Program-made: the position numbers and the translations under genes
Assembly (NCBI GenBank): GCA_947493745.1
Contig: CANLSM010000009.1
Coordinates: 1-64,000 of the forward strand
From: an uncultured Paracoccaceae bacterium
GTDB taxonomy: Bacteria > Pseudomonadota > Alphaproteobacteria > Rhodobacterales > Rhodobacteraceae
Direction of reading: 5' to 3'
DNA length: 64,000 nucleotides
In this document: one piece after another, positions 27,640 through 35,037 of the stretch
Position numbering within the stretch: position 1 is the first letter of the stretch
How the letters are laid out: each line of letters starts with the position of its first letter
The notes under the pieces: model-generated
Told to the model about the DNA's origin: nothing
Seen by the model: only the letters and a program-made list of their open reading frames with translations
Database searches by the model: none

Positions 27640-29006
27640 TGCCTGTCTTGCCGCCCAAGCCGGATGCGAGACCGGACAATGTCACCCTGATTGGTCGGCT
27701 GCTTCGGGCGCGGCGCGATATCTTCGCCTCGCAGCCTGCGCGGCTCTACGGGGCCTGGATGGCGCAGCAGCGCGCTGTTTTCTATGACAGTTTCCTGATC
27801 AATCAGCCTGAGTTGATCCGCACAATCCTCGAAGACCGGCCGCGGGATTTCCCGAAATCCGGCATCATTGCCGACACGCTGAAGGATCTTCTGGGGAACT
27901 CGGTATTCGTGACCAATGGCGAGACCTGGGAGAGACAGCGCCGGATCATTGACCCGGCCTTCGAGGGAGGCCGTCTGCGGGAGGTGTTTCCCTCGATGCT
28001 CACCGCGGCCGAGGCGTCGGTTGAACGCCTGCGAGTCAGAGCATCGGGACAGCCGATCGAGATCGAACAGGAAACGGCCCATGTCACGGCGGACGTGATT
28101 TTCCGGACGCTCTTTTCCATTCCGATCACCGATGATGCGGCAACCGAGGTCTACGATGCCTTCCGCGACTACCAGCGGACCCAGCCGGTGCTGAGCCCGC
28201 TGGCCCTGATCAAGGCGCCGTCCTGGGTGCCGCGCTGGCCGTCACTTCGCCGCCGCCACGCGGCCCGTCGCATTCGCAAGCTGCTTTTGGAAGTGATCGA
28301 CCGGCGTGCGCGGGAGATTGCGGATGGCACCGCGCCCAATGACCTTGCAACCAAGATCATGACCCAGGCTGACCCTGCGAGCGGCGAGGGGTTTTCAAAC
28401 AGCGAGATGGTCGATCAGGTGGCGATCTTCTTTCTCGCAGGGCATGAAACATCGGCCAGCGCGCTTGCCTGGGGGCTCTACTGCCTCGCACTTGATCAGG
28501 AAACCCAGACCCGGGCGGCTTTGGAGGTTGAGCAGGCGCTGACAGGCGGGCGTGTAGATCTCTCCGCCTTGCGCAGGATGCCCTTCCTGCGCGATGTGTT
28601 CAGGGAGGTGCTGCGACTGTACCCCCCTGTGCCGATGATGGTGCGTGAGGCGGCGCGGGAGGAGCAGTTCCGCGACCGGGCCGTCGCGCCCGGCTCCCTT
28701 TGTATTCTGTCGCCCTGGCACCTGCACCGGCACGAGAAGCTCTGGCAGGCCCCGGATGCGTTCGATCCCGCGCGCTGGTCGTCCGATGAGGCGAAAGGGG
28801 CCGGGCGGGCGGCCTATATGCCGTTCTCCAAGGGGCCGCGCGTCTGTACAGGAGCGGGGTTTGCGATGATGGAGGGGGTTCTGCTGCTTGCCATGCTTTT
28901 GAGGGCATTCCGGTTTGATCTGGTCGAGGGCAAGGTGCCCAAGCCGGTCACGCATCTGACGGTCCGGTCGGAAAAGGGGATATTTCTGCGGCTTTCGCCC
29001 CGTTGA
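27639..29006 (+). CDS. Cytochrome P450
   Basis: A 455-residue soluble bacterial P450. The I-helix oxygen-activation motif AGHETS is at 267-272, the K-helix EVLR at 323-326 and the heme-ligand loop FSKGPRVCTGAGFA with Cys403. The pattern of the N-terminal half (NGETWERQRRIIDPAF near 93-108) resembles CYP families that act on fatty-acid-like or terpenoid substrates, but the substrate is unknown. No ferredoxin or reductase gene is adjacent, so it uses redox partners from elsewhere. It is coupled to the alpha/beta hydrolase gene. Confidence 0.93.
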   Translation: MPVLPPKPDARPDNVTLIGRLLRARRDIFASQPARLYGAWMAQQRAVFYDSFLINQPELIRTILEDRPRDFPKSGIIADTLKDLLGNSVFVTNGETWERQRRIIDPAFEGGRLREVFPSMLTAAEASVERLRVRASGQPIEIEQETAHVTADVIFRTLFSIPITDDAATEVYDAFRDYQRTQPVLSPLALIKAPSWVPRWPSLRRRHAARRIRKLLLEVIDRRAREIADGTAPNDLATKIMTQADPASGEGFSNSEMVDQVAIFFLAGHETSASALAWGLYCLALDQETQTRAALEVEQALTGGRVDLSALRRMPFLRDVFREVLRLYPPVPMMVREAAREEQFRDRAVAPGSLCILSPWHLHRHEKLWQAPDAFDPARWSSDEAKGAGRAAYMPFSKGPRVCTGAGFAMMEGVLLLAMLLRAFRFDLVEGKVPKPVTHLTVRSEKGIFLRLSPR

Positions 29007-29037
29007 GGTGTCTGCGCGTCAGGCGCGGGATGTGTCT

Positions 29038-29060
29038 GGATATTTGAGCCAAAAAGAAAG
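29038..29060 (+). repeat. Dispersed intergenic repeat copy (short form)
   Basis: Reads GGATATTTGAGCC followed by AAAAAGAAAG, matching the copies at 5690 and 17373. It lies between the P450 stop and the opposing RHH gene stop. Confidence 0.5.
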
Positions 29061-29062
29061 CG

Positions 29063-29290
29063 TCAGCTTCGCGACAGCACGAAAAGACGGATGGCCGAGG
29101 CGAGGCCGCAATCTGTGCCGCGCGCGGCGTCGATCTCGGCGGCCAGATCGTTGAGGGCCCGGTGCTCCTGTCGTGCGATCCGGATGAAGGCCTGCCAGAA
29201 GGCGGGTTCAAGCGACACGCTGGTGCGGTGGCCCTTTAGGGTGAGCGAGTGTTTCTCGGGGCGCGTGAAGGGCGGCAATTCAGTCATCAT
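29063..29290 (-). CDS. Ribbon-helix-helix domain protein
   Basis: A 75-residue protein. KHSLTLKGHRTSVSLEPAFWQAFIRIARQEHRALNDLAAEID fits the RHH_4 type of ribbon-helix-helix DNA-binding domain, with the TSVSLEP strand expected to contact DNA. It is the last gene of the fumC, HAD, DUF4169 operon; its start overlaps DUF4169 by 11 bases. Two adjacent ATG codons (29290, 29287). Targets are unknown. Confidence 0.82.
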   Translation of the reverse strand: MMTELPPFTRPEKHSLTLKGHRTSVSLEPAFWQAFIRIARQEHRALNDLAAEIDAARGTDCGLASAIRLFVLSRS

Positions 29291-29462
29291 CGCGCTTGTG
29301 CTGATCCAGCAGGGTCAGGCGTCGGGCTTCTTCCATCTCGCGTGCTTGTTTCGGGCAAGTGGGCTCTCCGAAACGCGCGGCGTTCTCTCCGCCCTTCCGG
29401 CGTTTGGCATCGCGGGCGTTCTGCTTTTTCCGCTGCCGGAGATTGATGACCTTTTCGTTCAC
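29280..29462 (-). CDS. DUF4169 family small basic protein
   Basis: A 60-residue, very basic and helical protein (VINLRQRKKQNARDAKRR, then NAARFGEPTCPKQAREMEEARRL) matching DUF4169, a small alphaproteobacterial family of unknown function. The composition suggests nucleic acid binding. Its ATG overlaps the HAD stop (ATGA) and its 3' end overlaps the RHH gene, so it is tightly coupled within the fumC operon. Confidence 0.8.
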   Translation of the reverse strand: MNEKVINLRQRKKQNARDAKRRKGGENAARFGEPTCPKQAREMEEARRLTLLDQHKRDDD

Positions 29463-30154
29463 TGAATGGCCTCGATCAGGGTTGGCAGGTGACTGAGGTC
29501 ATCCACCTGCCGGAAGCGCGGCTGATCGTCCGGATCGTCTGCATGATCCAGCGCCCAGATCAGGCCGTGGGGCACATGGACGCCCCAGCTTCCGGCCAAG
29601 AGTGCCGGAATGACATCCGACTTGATCGAGTTGCCGACCATCATGGCGCGTTCAGCCCCGCCGGTTCGTGCGAAGATGTCGCGGTAAGTGGCCTCGTTCT
29701 TTTCGCTGACGATCTCGACGATATCGAACATCTCGCCGAGTCCGGACTGTGCGATCTTGCGTTCCTGGTCAATCAGGTCGCCCTTGGTGATGAGCGCGAT
29801 CCGGTGGTTTTCCTTTACGCTTGCCAGCGTCTCTTCCGCATGGGGGCGGAGATGGATCGGATGGGCGTGCATCTCGCGGCCCGCATCGAGGATCTGGCCG
29901 ATGACATGGGCGGGCACGCGGCCTTCGGTCACCTCGATCGAAGTTTCGACCATGGAAAGGGTGAAGCCCTTGATGCCGTAGCCGTAATGCTCGATGTTCT
30001 TGCGCTCGGCGGCCAGAAGCCGTTCCTGCAGATGATCGGGGTCCGCGAAGTCAGCCAGAAGTTCGGTGAAACGCTCTTCGGTGAAGCGAAAGAAGCTTTC
30101 ACATTCCCAAAGCGTGTCATCTGCGTCGAAACCTATGACCGACAGCTGGCTCAC
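29459..30154 (-). CDS. HAD superfamily hydrolase
   Basis: A 231-residue HAD protein. Motif I is [12 protein letters not shown] (Asp10, Asp12), motif II lies in ALITKGDL, and motif III/IV ends in [15 protein letters not shown] helical cap lies between residues 18 and 95. The substrate is unknown; such enzymes usually remove phosphate from small metabolites. The ATG at 30154 overlaps the fumC stop as ATGA, so it belongs to the fumC operon. Confidence 0.88.
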   Translation of the reverse strand: MSQLSVIGFDADDTLWECESFFRFTEERFTELLADFADPDHLQERLLAAERKNIEHYGYGIKGFTLSMVETSIEVTEGRVPAHVIGQILDAGREMHAHPIHLRPHAEETLASVKENHRIALITKGDLIDQERKIAQSGLGEMFDIVEIVSEKNEATYRDIFARTGGAERAMMVGNSIKSDVIPALLAGSWGVHVPHGLIWALDHADDPDDQPRFRQVDDLSHLPTLIEAIQ

Positions 30155-31545
30155 GCTTTGGGGCCGATCATCTTCTCGGGCCGGACGACCCGGTCGAAGG
30201 TTTCGGCATCGACGAAACCAAGGGCAATCGCCTCTTCCTTCAGCGTGGTGCCGTTCTTGTGGGCGGTTTTGGCGACCTTGGTGGCATTGTCATAGCCGAT
30301 CTCGGGTGCGAGCGAAGTGACCAGCATCAGGCTTTCGCGCATCAGCTTGTCGATCCGGGTCTCATCAGCCTTGATGCCTGCCACGCAATTGTCGGTGAAG
30401 GCGACCGAGGCGTCCCCCAGAAGCTGCATGGATTGCAACACGTTATAGGCCATCATCGGTTTGTAGACGTTAAGCTCAAAGTGGCCCTGCGAGCCTGCAA
30501 AGCCCACAGCCGCATCGTTGCCCATGACATGGGCGCAGACCTGGGTGATTGCCTCGCATTGGGTCGGGTTGACCTTGCCGGGCATGATCGACGAGCCGGG
30601 TTCGTTCTCGGGCAGCATCAACTCACCCAGACCGCAGCGAGGGCCGGAGCCCAGCAGGCGAATGTCATTGGCAATCTTGAAGAGGCTTGCAGCAACCGTT
30701 TTCAAAGCGCCGGACATCTCGACCAGCGCGTCATGGGCGGCGAGCGCCTCGAACTTGTTGGGCGCGGTGACGAAGGGCAGGCCGGTGATGCGGGCCATGT
30801 TGGCCGCGACCATTTTGCCCCAGCCCGCCTTGGTGTTGAGACCGGTGCCCACTGCCGTTCCACCCTGTGCGAGCGGATAGATGTTGGTCAGCGCGGCCTT
30901 CACGCGGGCGATGCCCTGCTCGACCTGAAAGGCGTAGCCACCAAACTCCTGACCCAATGTCAGCGGGGTCGCGTCCTGCGTATGGGTGCGCCCGATCTTG
31001 ATGATGTCCTTGAAGGTATTGGCCTTGGCGGCAAGCGCCTCGTGCAGCTTCCTAAGCCCGGGGATCAGCACGTCGCGGGCGGTCATGGCAACCGCGATAT
31101 GCATCGCTGTCGGGAACGTGTCGTTGGAGGATTGCGACATGTTGCAATGGTCGTTGGGGTGAACCGGTTCCTTGGAGCCGATCTGCCCGCCGAGGATCTC
31201 AATCGCGCGGTTGGCGATCACCTCGTTGGAGTTCATGTTTGACTGCGTGCCTGAGCCAGTCTGCCAGACCACCAGCGGAAAGTGATCGTCGAGCTTGCCA
31301 TCGATCACTTCGCCCGCCGCCTCGACAATCGCGTTGCCCAGTTTGGGGTCAAGCGCGCCCAGTTCGACATTGGCCTCGGCGCAGGCCTTCTTGATCACCC
31401 CAAGCGCCCGCACGATGGCCACCGGTTGCTTCTCCCAGCCGATCGGAAAGTTCATCAGGCTGCGTTGGGTCTGTGCACCCCAGTATTTGTCGGCAGGAAC
31501 CTCCAGAGGGCCAAAGCTGTCGGTCTCGGTGCGGGTGTCGGTCAT
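30151..31545 (-). CDS. fumC: Class II fumarate hydratase FumC
   Basis: A 464-residue iron-independent fumarase that interconverts fumarate and malate in the citric acid cycle. The superfamily signature [15 protein letters not shown] is present with the catalytic Ser in its loop. [14 protein letters not shown] and [13 protein letters not shown] (substrate sites) are also seen, and the length is normal. It is first of the fumC, HAD, DUF4169, RHH operon. The SRPBCC gene ends 71 bases upstream on the same strand. Confidence 0.97.
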   Translation of the reverse strand: MTDTRTETDSFGPLEVPADKYWGAQTQRSLMNFPIGWEKQPVAIVRALGVIKKACAEANVELGALDPKLGNAIVEAAGEVIDGKLDDHFPLVVWQTGSGTQSNMNSNEVIANRAIEILGGQIGSKEPVHPNDHCNMSQSSNDTFPTAMHIAVAMTARDVLIPGLRKLHEALAAKANTFKDIIKIGRTHTQDATPLTLGQEFGGYAFQVEQGIARVKAALTNIYPLAQGGTAVGTGLNTKAGWGKMVAANMARITGLPFVTAPNKFEALAAHDALVEMSGALKTVAASLFKIANDIRLLGSGPRCGLGELMLPENEPGSSIMPGKVNPTQCEAITQVCAHVMGNDAAVGFAGSQGHFELNVYKPMMAYNVLQSMQLLGDASVAFTDNCVAGIKADETRIDKLMRESLMLVTSLAPEIGYDNATKVAKTAHKNGTTLKEEAIALGFVDAETFDRVVRPEKMIGPKA

Positions 31546-31616
31546 GGGGCGGCAGCCTTTTCGTGAGAGAATGAACTGCCTCAGGCTATACCGCCCCTCT
31601 TGCCGCTTGAAAACAC

Positions 31617-32087
31617 CTATGCGGCGCGCGAGACCTCCGTGCCGGTCTCGACATAGGCTGCATTTGCATCGAGCAGGGCCTGAAGCATCGGGCGGAACTG
31701 CCGTTTCATCAGCGGCAGCATCATCTTGCCCAGCAGCCCCATCTTGGGCGTGAATTCCATGGTCATCGTGACCTCGCTGCGTTGCGCCCCATGCGCCCGG
31801 AAGTCGAACGTCGCCACGGCGGATTTCAGGGGCAGGGTGCCATTGTAGATGTCGATCACCAGTTTGCGGTGCGGATCATAGCCGATGATGCGTTCCTGAA
31901 TGAAGTTCTTGCCGTCGCGCATGTCGCATTGCCGGGTGGCCCCCATGCCGGTCGATGCGCTGCCCGGAAGCAGATGCGAGCCGTTCAGGTTCGGATTGAA
32001 GCGGTAGATGTCGCTGAAATTGTCCCAGGATGCCCAGACATCCTGAAGCGGGGCGTTGACGGTTCTGGTGACGGTGACCTTGGCCAT
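31617..32087 (-). CDS. SRPBCC family protein
   Basis: A 156-residue protein with the START-like fold pattern: [31 protein letters not shown], a central [10 protein letters not shown] strand and a long C-terminal helix [22 protein letters not shown]. Members bind hydrophobic ligands or act as cyclases. It starts 13 bases after the haloalkane dehalogenase stop, so the two are probably co-transcribed. The ligand is unknown. Confidence 0.85.
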   Translation of the reverse strand: MAKVTVTRTVNAPLQDVWASWDNFSDIYRFNPNLNGSHLLPGSASTGMGATRQCDMRDGKNFIQERIIGYDPHRKLVIDIYNGTLPLKSAVATFDFRAHGAQRSEVTMTMEFTPKMGLLGKMMLPLMKRQFRPMLQALLDANAAYVETGTEVSRAA

Positions 32088-32100
32088 GAGAGTGGTCCTT

Positions 32101-33066
32101 TCAGGTGAGTGTGTGAAGCCAGTCGGCGATGCCCTTGCCGATCCGGTGGGGATGATCCTCTTGCAGGAAATGCGTGCCTGCGCCGAGGAAACGGGTTTCG
32201 AGATTGGTCAGATTGGACTTCAACCAGGCGACGGCCTCGGGCGGCATGATCGCGCCCGGTTCGGCATGAAACAGAAGCTTGGGGATATCGGTCTGCATCA
32301 GCCATGCGCCGTTCTGCCGGATGATCTCGGCCACTTCGGGAGGCTCATTGGCAATCGGCACCTCGCGGGGCCATTGCAGCGTGGGCAGGCGGTCGGCCCG
32401 TGTCAGGAATGGCGCACGATACGCGGTCATCTCGGCATCCGAGAGGTCGCGCACCACGCCAAGCTCCGGCAGGATGGTTTCGATGAAATAGTTTTCATCC
32501 AGCACCATCTTCTCGCCGATGCCAGGTGCGCGCAGGTTGCGGAAGAGATCGCCCAAGGGACCCATGGCCTCGTAGCTTTCGACCGGGAAGCCGCACGGCA
32601 GGATGGCCTCCATGAAGGCGAGGGCTGTTACCGTTCCGGGCCGCTCTCGCATGTAGTGCATGCCAAGCGCTGAGCCCCAGTCATGGACAACAAAAACCGC
32701 GTTCTCCAACTTCTGCTGGTCCAGAAAATCGAAAAGATAGTTTGCATGATCGAGATACCTGTATGAAATGTCGGGTTTGCCGCTGTCGCCCATGCCAATG
32801 AGATCCGGTGCGATGCTGCGGGTGCCGTCCGGCATATGCGGGATGATGTTGCGCCAGAGATAGGACGAAGTCGGATTGCCGTGGAGGAAAACGATCGGTC
32901 GCCCGGTGCCTTCGTCAATGTAGGCGATATGACTGCCAAGCAGATCGTGGCGCTTCTTTACAAACGGAAAGTCGGCCGGGATATCATCGCGGGCGGCGGC
33001 GATATCGGGCAGGGCAGCGATTGCTCCTGTAGCGGTGGTGGTGGTCAGAAATCTACGACGATGCAT
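32101..33066 (-). CDS. Haloalkane dehalogenase-like hydrolase with Tat signal
   Basis: A 321-residue alpha/beta hydrolase. After a 25-residue leader the protein matches haloalkane dehalogenases of the DhaA/LinB kind: HGNPTSSYLWRN (halide-binding Asn64), VHDWGSALG (nucleophile Asp129 and halide-binding Trp130), FMEAI (Glu153 as the acid), and GTHFLQED (His299). All key residues are present, so real C-halogen hydrolysis is plausible. The leader MHRRRFLTTTTATGAIAAL has the RRxFL twin-arginine pattern, suggesting export, which is uncommon for this family. The start at 33066 is chosen for this leader; the frame stays open further upstream. A LysR gene is divergent. Confidence 0.85.
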   Translation of the reverse strand: MHRRRFLTTTTATGAIAALPDIAAARDDIPADFPFVKKRHDLLGSHIAYIDEGTGRPIVFLHGNPTSSYLWRNIIPHMPDGTRSIAPDLIGMGDSGKPDISYRYLDHANYLFDFLDQQKLENAVFVVHDWGSALGMHYMRERPGTVTALAFMEAILPCGFPVESYEAMGPLGDLFRNLRAPGIGEKMVLDENYFIETILPELGVVRDLSDAEMTAYRAPFLTRADRLPTLQWPREVPIANEPPEVAEIIRQNGAWLMQTDIPKLLFHAEPGAIMPPEAVAWLKSNLTNLETRFLGAGTHFLQEDHPHRIGKGIADWLHTLT

Positions 33067-33148
33067 GTCCTGCTCGCTTTTTTGTTTGAAACCCACCCAA
33101 GACTGCATGGAACAAAATTCGGTAGCTACATCGAATGATGTGATATGG

Positions 33149-33166
33149 TGGATCGAAAATGATCCA
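33149..33166. promoter_or_regulatory. Inverted repeat between the dehalogenase and LysR genes
   Basis: TGGATC-GAAAAT-GATCCA is a perfect 6+6 inverted repeat near the middle of the 153-base divergent region, a natural place for a LysR operator. Function is inferred only from position. Confidence 0.45.
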
Positions 33167-33219
33167 TTGAGAATGTCAGGCTCGCAACCATCTGCAGCCG
33201 GGAACAAGGGAGCGTCGAT

Positions 33220-34149
33220 TTGAAACCAGCGACCGATTGGGCGGATCTGCCCTATTTCCTGGAAGTTGCCCGGACCGGCTCTTTCCGCGCAGCCGCTGAG
33301 GCGTTGCGGTCAACCCACGCCACTGTCGCGCGCCGGGTGAGCGCATTGGAGCAGGCCTACGGTGTACGGCTCTTTGACCGTTCGGGTGAGGGGATGGTTC
33401 TGACGCAGGCGGGTGAAGATCTCGTGCCTCTTGCGGAAGAGGCAGAGGAGAGCGTGATCAGCGCGCGGCGAAAACTGGAGGGGCGCGACACGCGAGCGGC
33501 GGGCACGGTTCATGTCTCCATCCCGCCGGCGCTGGCCTATACGATCCTGCCAGGGCCTCTGGGGGCGTTCTCCGATGCGCATCCCGAGATCCATCTCGAC
33601 GTCGTCGTCACCAACCGGTTTCAGGACCTGACCCGACGCGAGGCGGATGTGTCTATCCGCATGGCCTTTGACGTGAATGAGGATGTGGTCGGGCGGCGGG
33701 TCGTCCAGTGCTGCAAGGGCATTTACGCCTCACGGCGCTATATCGATGAAAATTTCGCCAAGGCAGGTCCGGGCGGAGAGGGTCTTTTCTGGATCGGGTG
33801 GGGCGAGACATCCGATCCGCCGGACTGGGTGGGGAAATCCCCCTTCCCGACGGCCCGGATGCGCCATCAGATCCGCGAAGGCACCATGCATCTGGAGATG
33901 ATCCGCGCCCATCAGGGCATGAGCATGCTGCCGGGTTTCGTGGAGGTGCTTTACCCCGATCTGGTGCGGATGCCGGGCACGGAACTGGTGCCGGATCGCA
34001 GCATCTGGATCCTGCTCCACAGCGATCTTCGCCGGACGGCGCGGGTGCGGCTTTTCGTTGATTTCATGGTCACGCAGTTGCAGGCGCTCAAGCCGATCCT
34101 GACGGCCTCAGGACTTGCGGAACGTGTCGAGGCTGACGACCTCTCCTGA
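33220..34149 (+). CDS. LysR-family transcriptional regulator
   Basis: A 309-residue LysR protein. The winged helix is at residues 6-65 (DLPYFLEVARTGSFRAAAE, then HATVARRVSALEQAYGVRLFDR), followed by a substrate-binding-like effector domain (about 95-300). The start is a TTG at 33220, with GGGAG eight bases upstream. It is divergent from the haloalkane dehalogenase gene and probably controls it. Its last 42 bases overlap the end of sspB on the other strand. Confidence 0.88.
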   Translation: MKPATDWADLPYFLEVARTGSFRAAAEALRSTHATVARRVSALEQAYGVRLFDRSGEGMVLTQAGEDLVPLAEEAEESVISARRKLEGRDTRAAGTVHVSIPPALAYTILPGPLGAFSDAHPEIHLDVVVTNRFQDLTRREADVSIRMAFDVNEDVVGRRVVQCCKGIYASRRYIDENFAKAGPGGEGLFWIGWGETSDPPDWVGKSPFPTARMRHQIREGTMHLEMIRAHQGMSMLPGFVEVLYPDLVRMPGTELVPDRSIWILLHSDLRRTARVRLFVDFMVTQLQALKPILTASGLAERVEADDLS

Positions 34150-34569
34150 GGCCTCATCGATGGTCTCGGGCGCGTCCTCGACCTGTTCGTCGATGGCGTC
34201 CTCGTCTTCCTCGTCCTCGTGAGCGTCGAAGCGCAGACCGAACTCCACCGATGGATCGACAAAGGTCTTGATCGCGTCGAAGGGAATGACCAGCGGCTCG
34301 GGTACCTCGCCGAAATTCAGCGTGACCGTGAACCGGTCGGGCATGACTGCGAGGTTGTCAAACCAGTCCTGCATCACGATTGTCATGTCCTCGGGGTATC
34401 GGGCCCGCAGATGGTCGGCGATGTCCACGCCGGGATGGGTCGTGTCAAAGCTTATGAAAAAGTGGTGTTTGCCCGGCAGACCGTCGCGCGCAACGCGCGA
34501 CAGGACCTCCACGATCAGGCTGCGGAAGGCCTCGTGCATCAGCTTTCCATAGTGAATTTGATCTGACAT
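34108..34569 (-). CDS. sspB: SspB-like ClpXP adaptor
   Basis: A 153-residue protein of the alphaproteobacterial SspB type. The folded part (residues 1-110, IHYGKLMHEAFRSLIVEVL, then HHFFISFDTTHPGVDI and FTVTLNFGEVPEPLVIPFD) binds ssrA tags. It is followed by an acidic linker (EDEEDEDAIDEQVED) and a C-terminal segment ending VVSLDTFRKS that resembles the ClpX-binding tail. It lies just downstream of the tmRNA gene on the same strand, so tag maker and tag reader are neighbours. The 3' end overlaps the opposing LysR gene by 42 bases. Confidence 0.9.
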   Translation of the reverse strand: MSDQIHYGKLMHEAFRSLIVEVLSRVARDGLPGKHHFFISFDTTHPGVDIADHLRARYPEDMTIVMQDWFDNLAVMPDRFTVTLNFGEVPEPLVIPFDAIKTFVDPSVEFGLRFDAHEDEEDEDAIDEQVEDAPETIDEASGEVVSLDTFRKS

Positions 34570-34624
34570 GCGAACCCCTTTGCATTGGGAGCGAGCATAG
34601 ACGATTCTCGGGCTGAGTGAAGGG

Positions 34625-34938
34625 CGATAGTGCAGGCTTCTGTTGCCAGGTGCCTGCGAACCCCGCCAGCCTCTGCTAGGAGACTGGGCTTAAGATTTCG
34701 ATCTTACGCACAGCTTACGCTGCGAGTGCGACCGGAGCATGGTTGTCATTTGCAACTATACTTGTTTCGCCGATAACGGTGGCAGACAGCCGAGTGAAAG
34801 CTAACCCCTTTAGACGTCCGTCGATCCTGTTTCGGCCCCATGATCCCCAAATGAAGGATGTTGGTGGAGCCGCCGGGTACCGCCCCCGGGTCCGATCCGC
34901 TTATTGCGAGCGCGTTTATCACCATAGTCCCGAAGGAC
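34625..34938 (-). ncRNA. ssrA: Two-piece (circularly permuted) tmRNA
   Basis: On minus the acceptor piece comes first and ends GGCTCCACCA at 34871-34862. A 22-base spacer follows, then the coding piece starting GGGGCCG at 34839. GGGGCCG pairs with CGGCTCC to rebuild a 7-base-pair acceptor stem, and AGGATCGACGG follows as in tmRNA. The tag frame (34753-34715) is GCA start, peptide ANDNHAPVALAA, TAA, typical of alphaproteobacteria. The T arm shows GGTCC-type sequence before the acceptor strand. Order acceptor then coding is the permuted layout. The outer ends are estimates: 5' from the promoter at 34945-34973, 3' after a GCAGGC/GCCTGC stem near 34630. Confidence 0.92.
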
Positions 34939-34944
34939 CTCACA

Positions 34945-34973
34945 TATATAGCGAAGGGGGCCGTGCTTTTCAA
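34945..34973 (-). promoter_or_regulatory. tmRNA promoter
   Basis: On minus TTGAAA (34973-34968), a 17-base spacer, then TATATA (34950-34945). The start is expected near 34938, just before the acceptor piece. Confidence 0.75.
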
Positions 34974-35000
34974 ACGCCTTGTGCGCAGCGGGGATGACTG

Positions 35001-35035
35001 ATGCCTCCGGCGGAGATATTTTTGGAAAAATGAAG
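35001..35035 (+). repeat. Dispersed intergenic repeat copy (full form)
   Basis: Contains CCTCCGGCGGAGATATTT, then TTGGAAAAATGAAG. It is almost identical to the copy at 8684-8718. It lies just past the cobB stop, between cobB and the tmRNA promoter. Confidence 0.6.
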
Positions 35036-35037
35036 GG

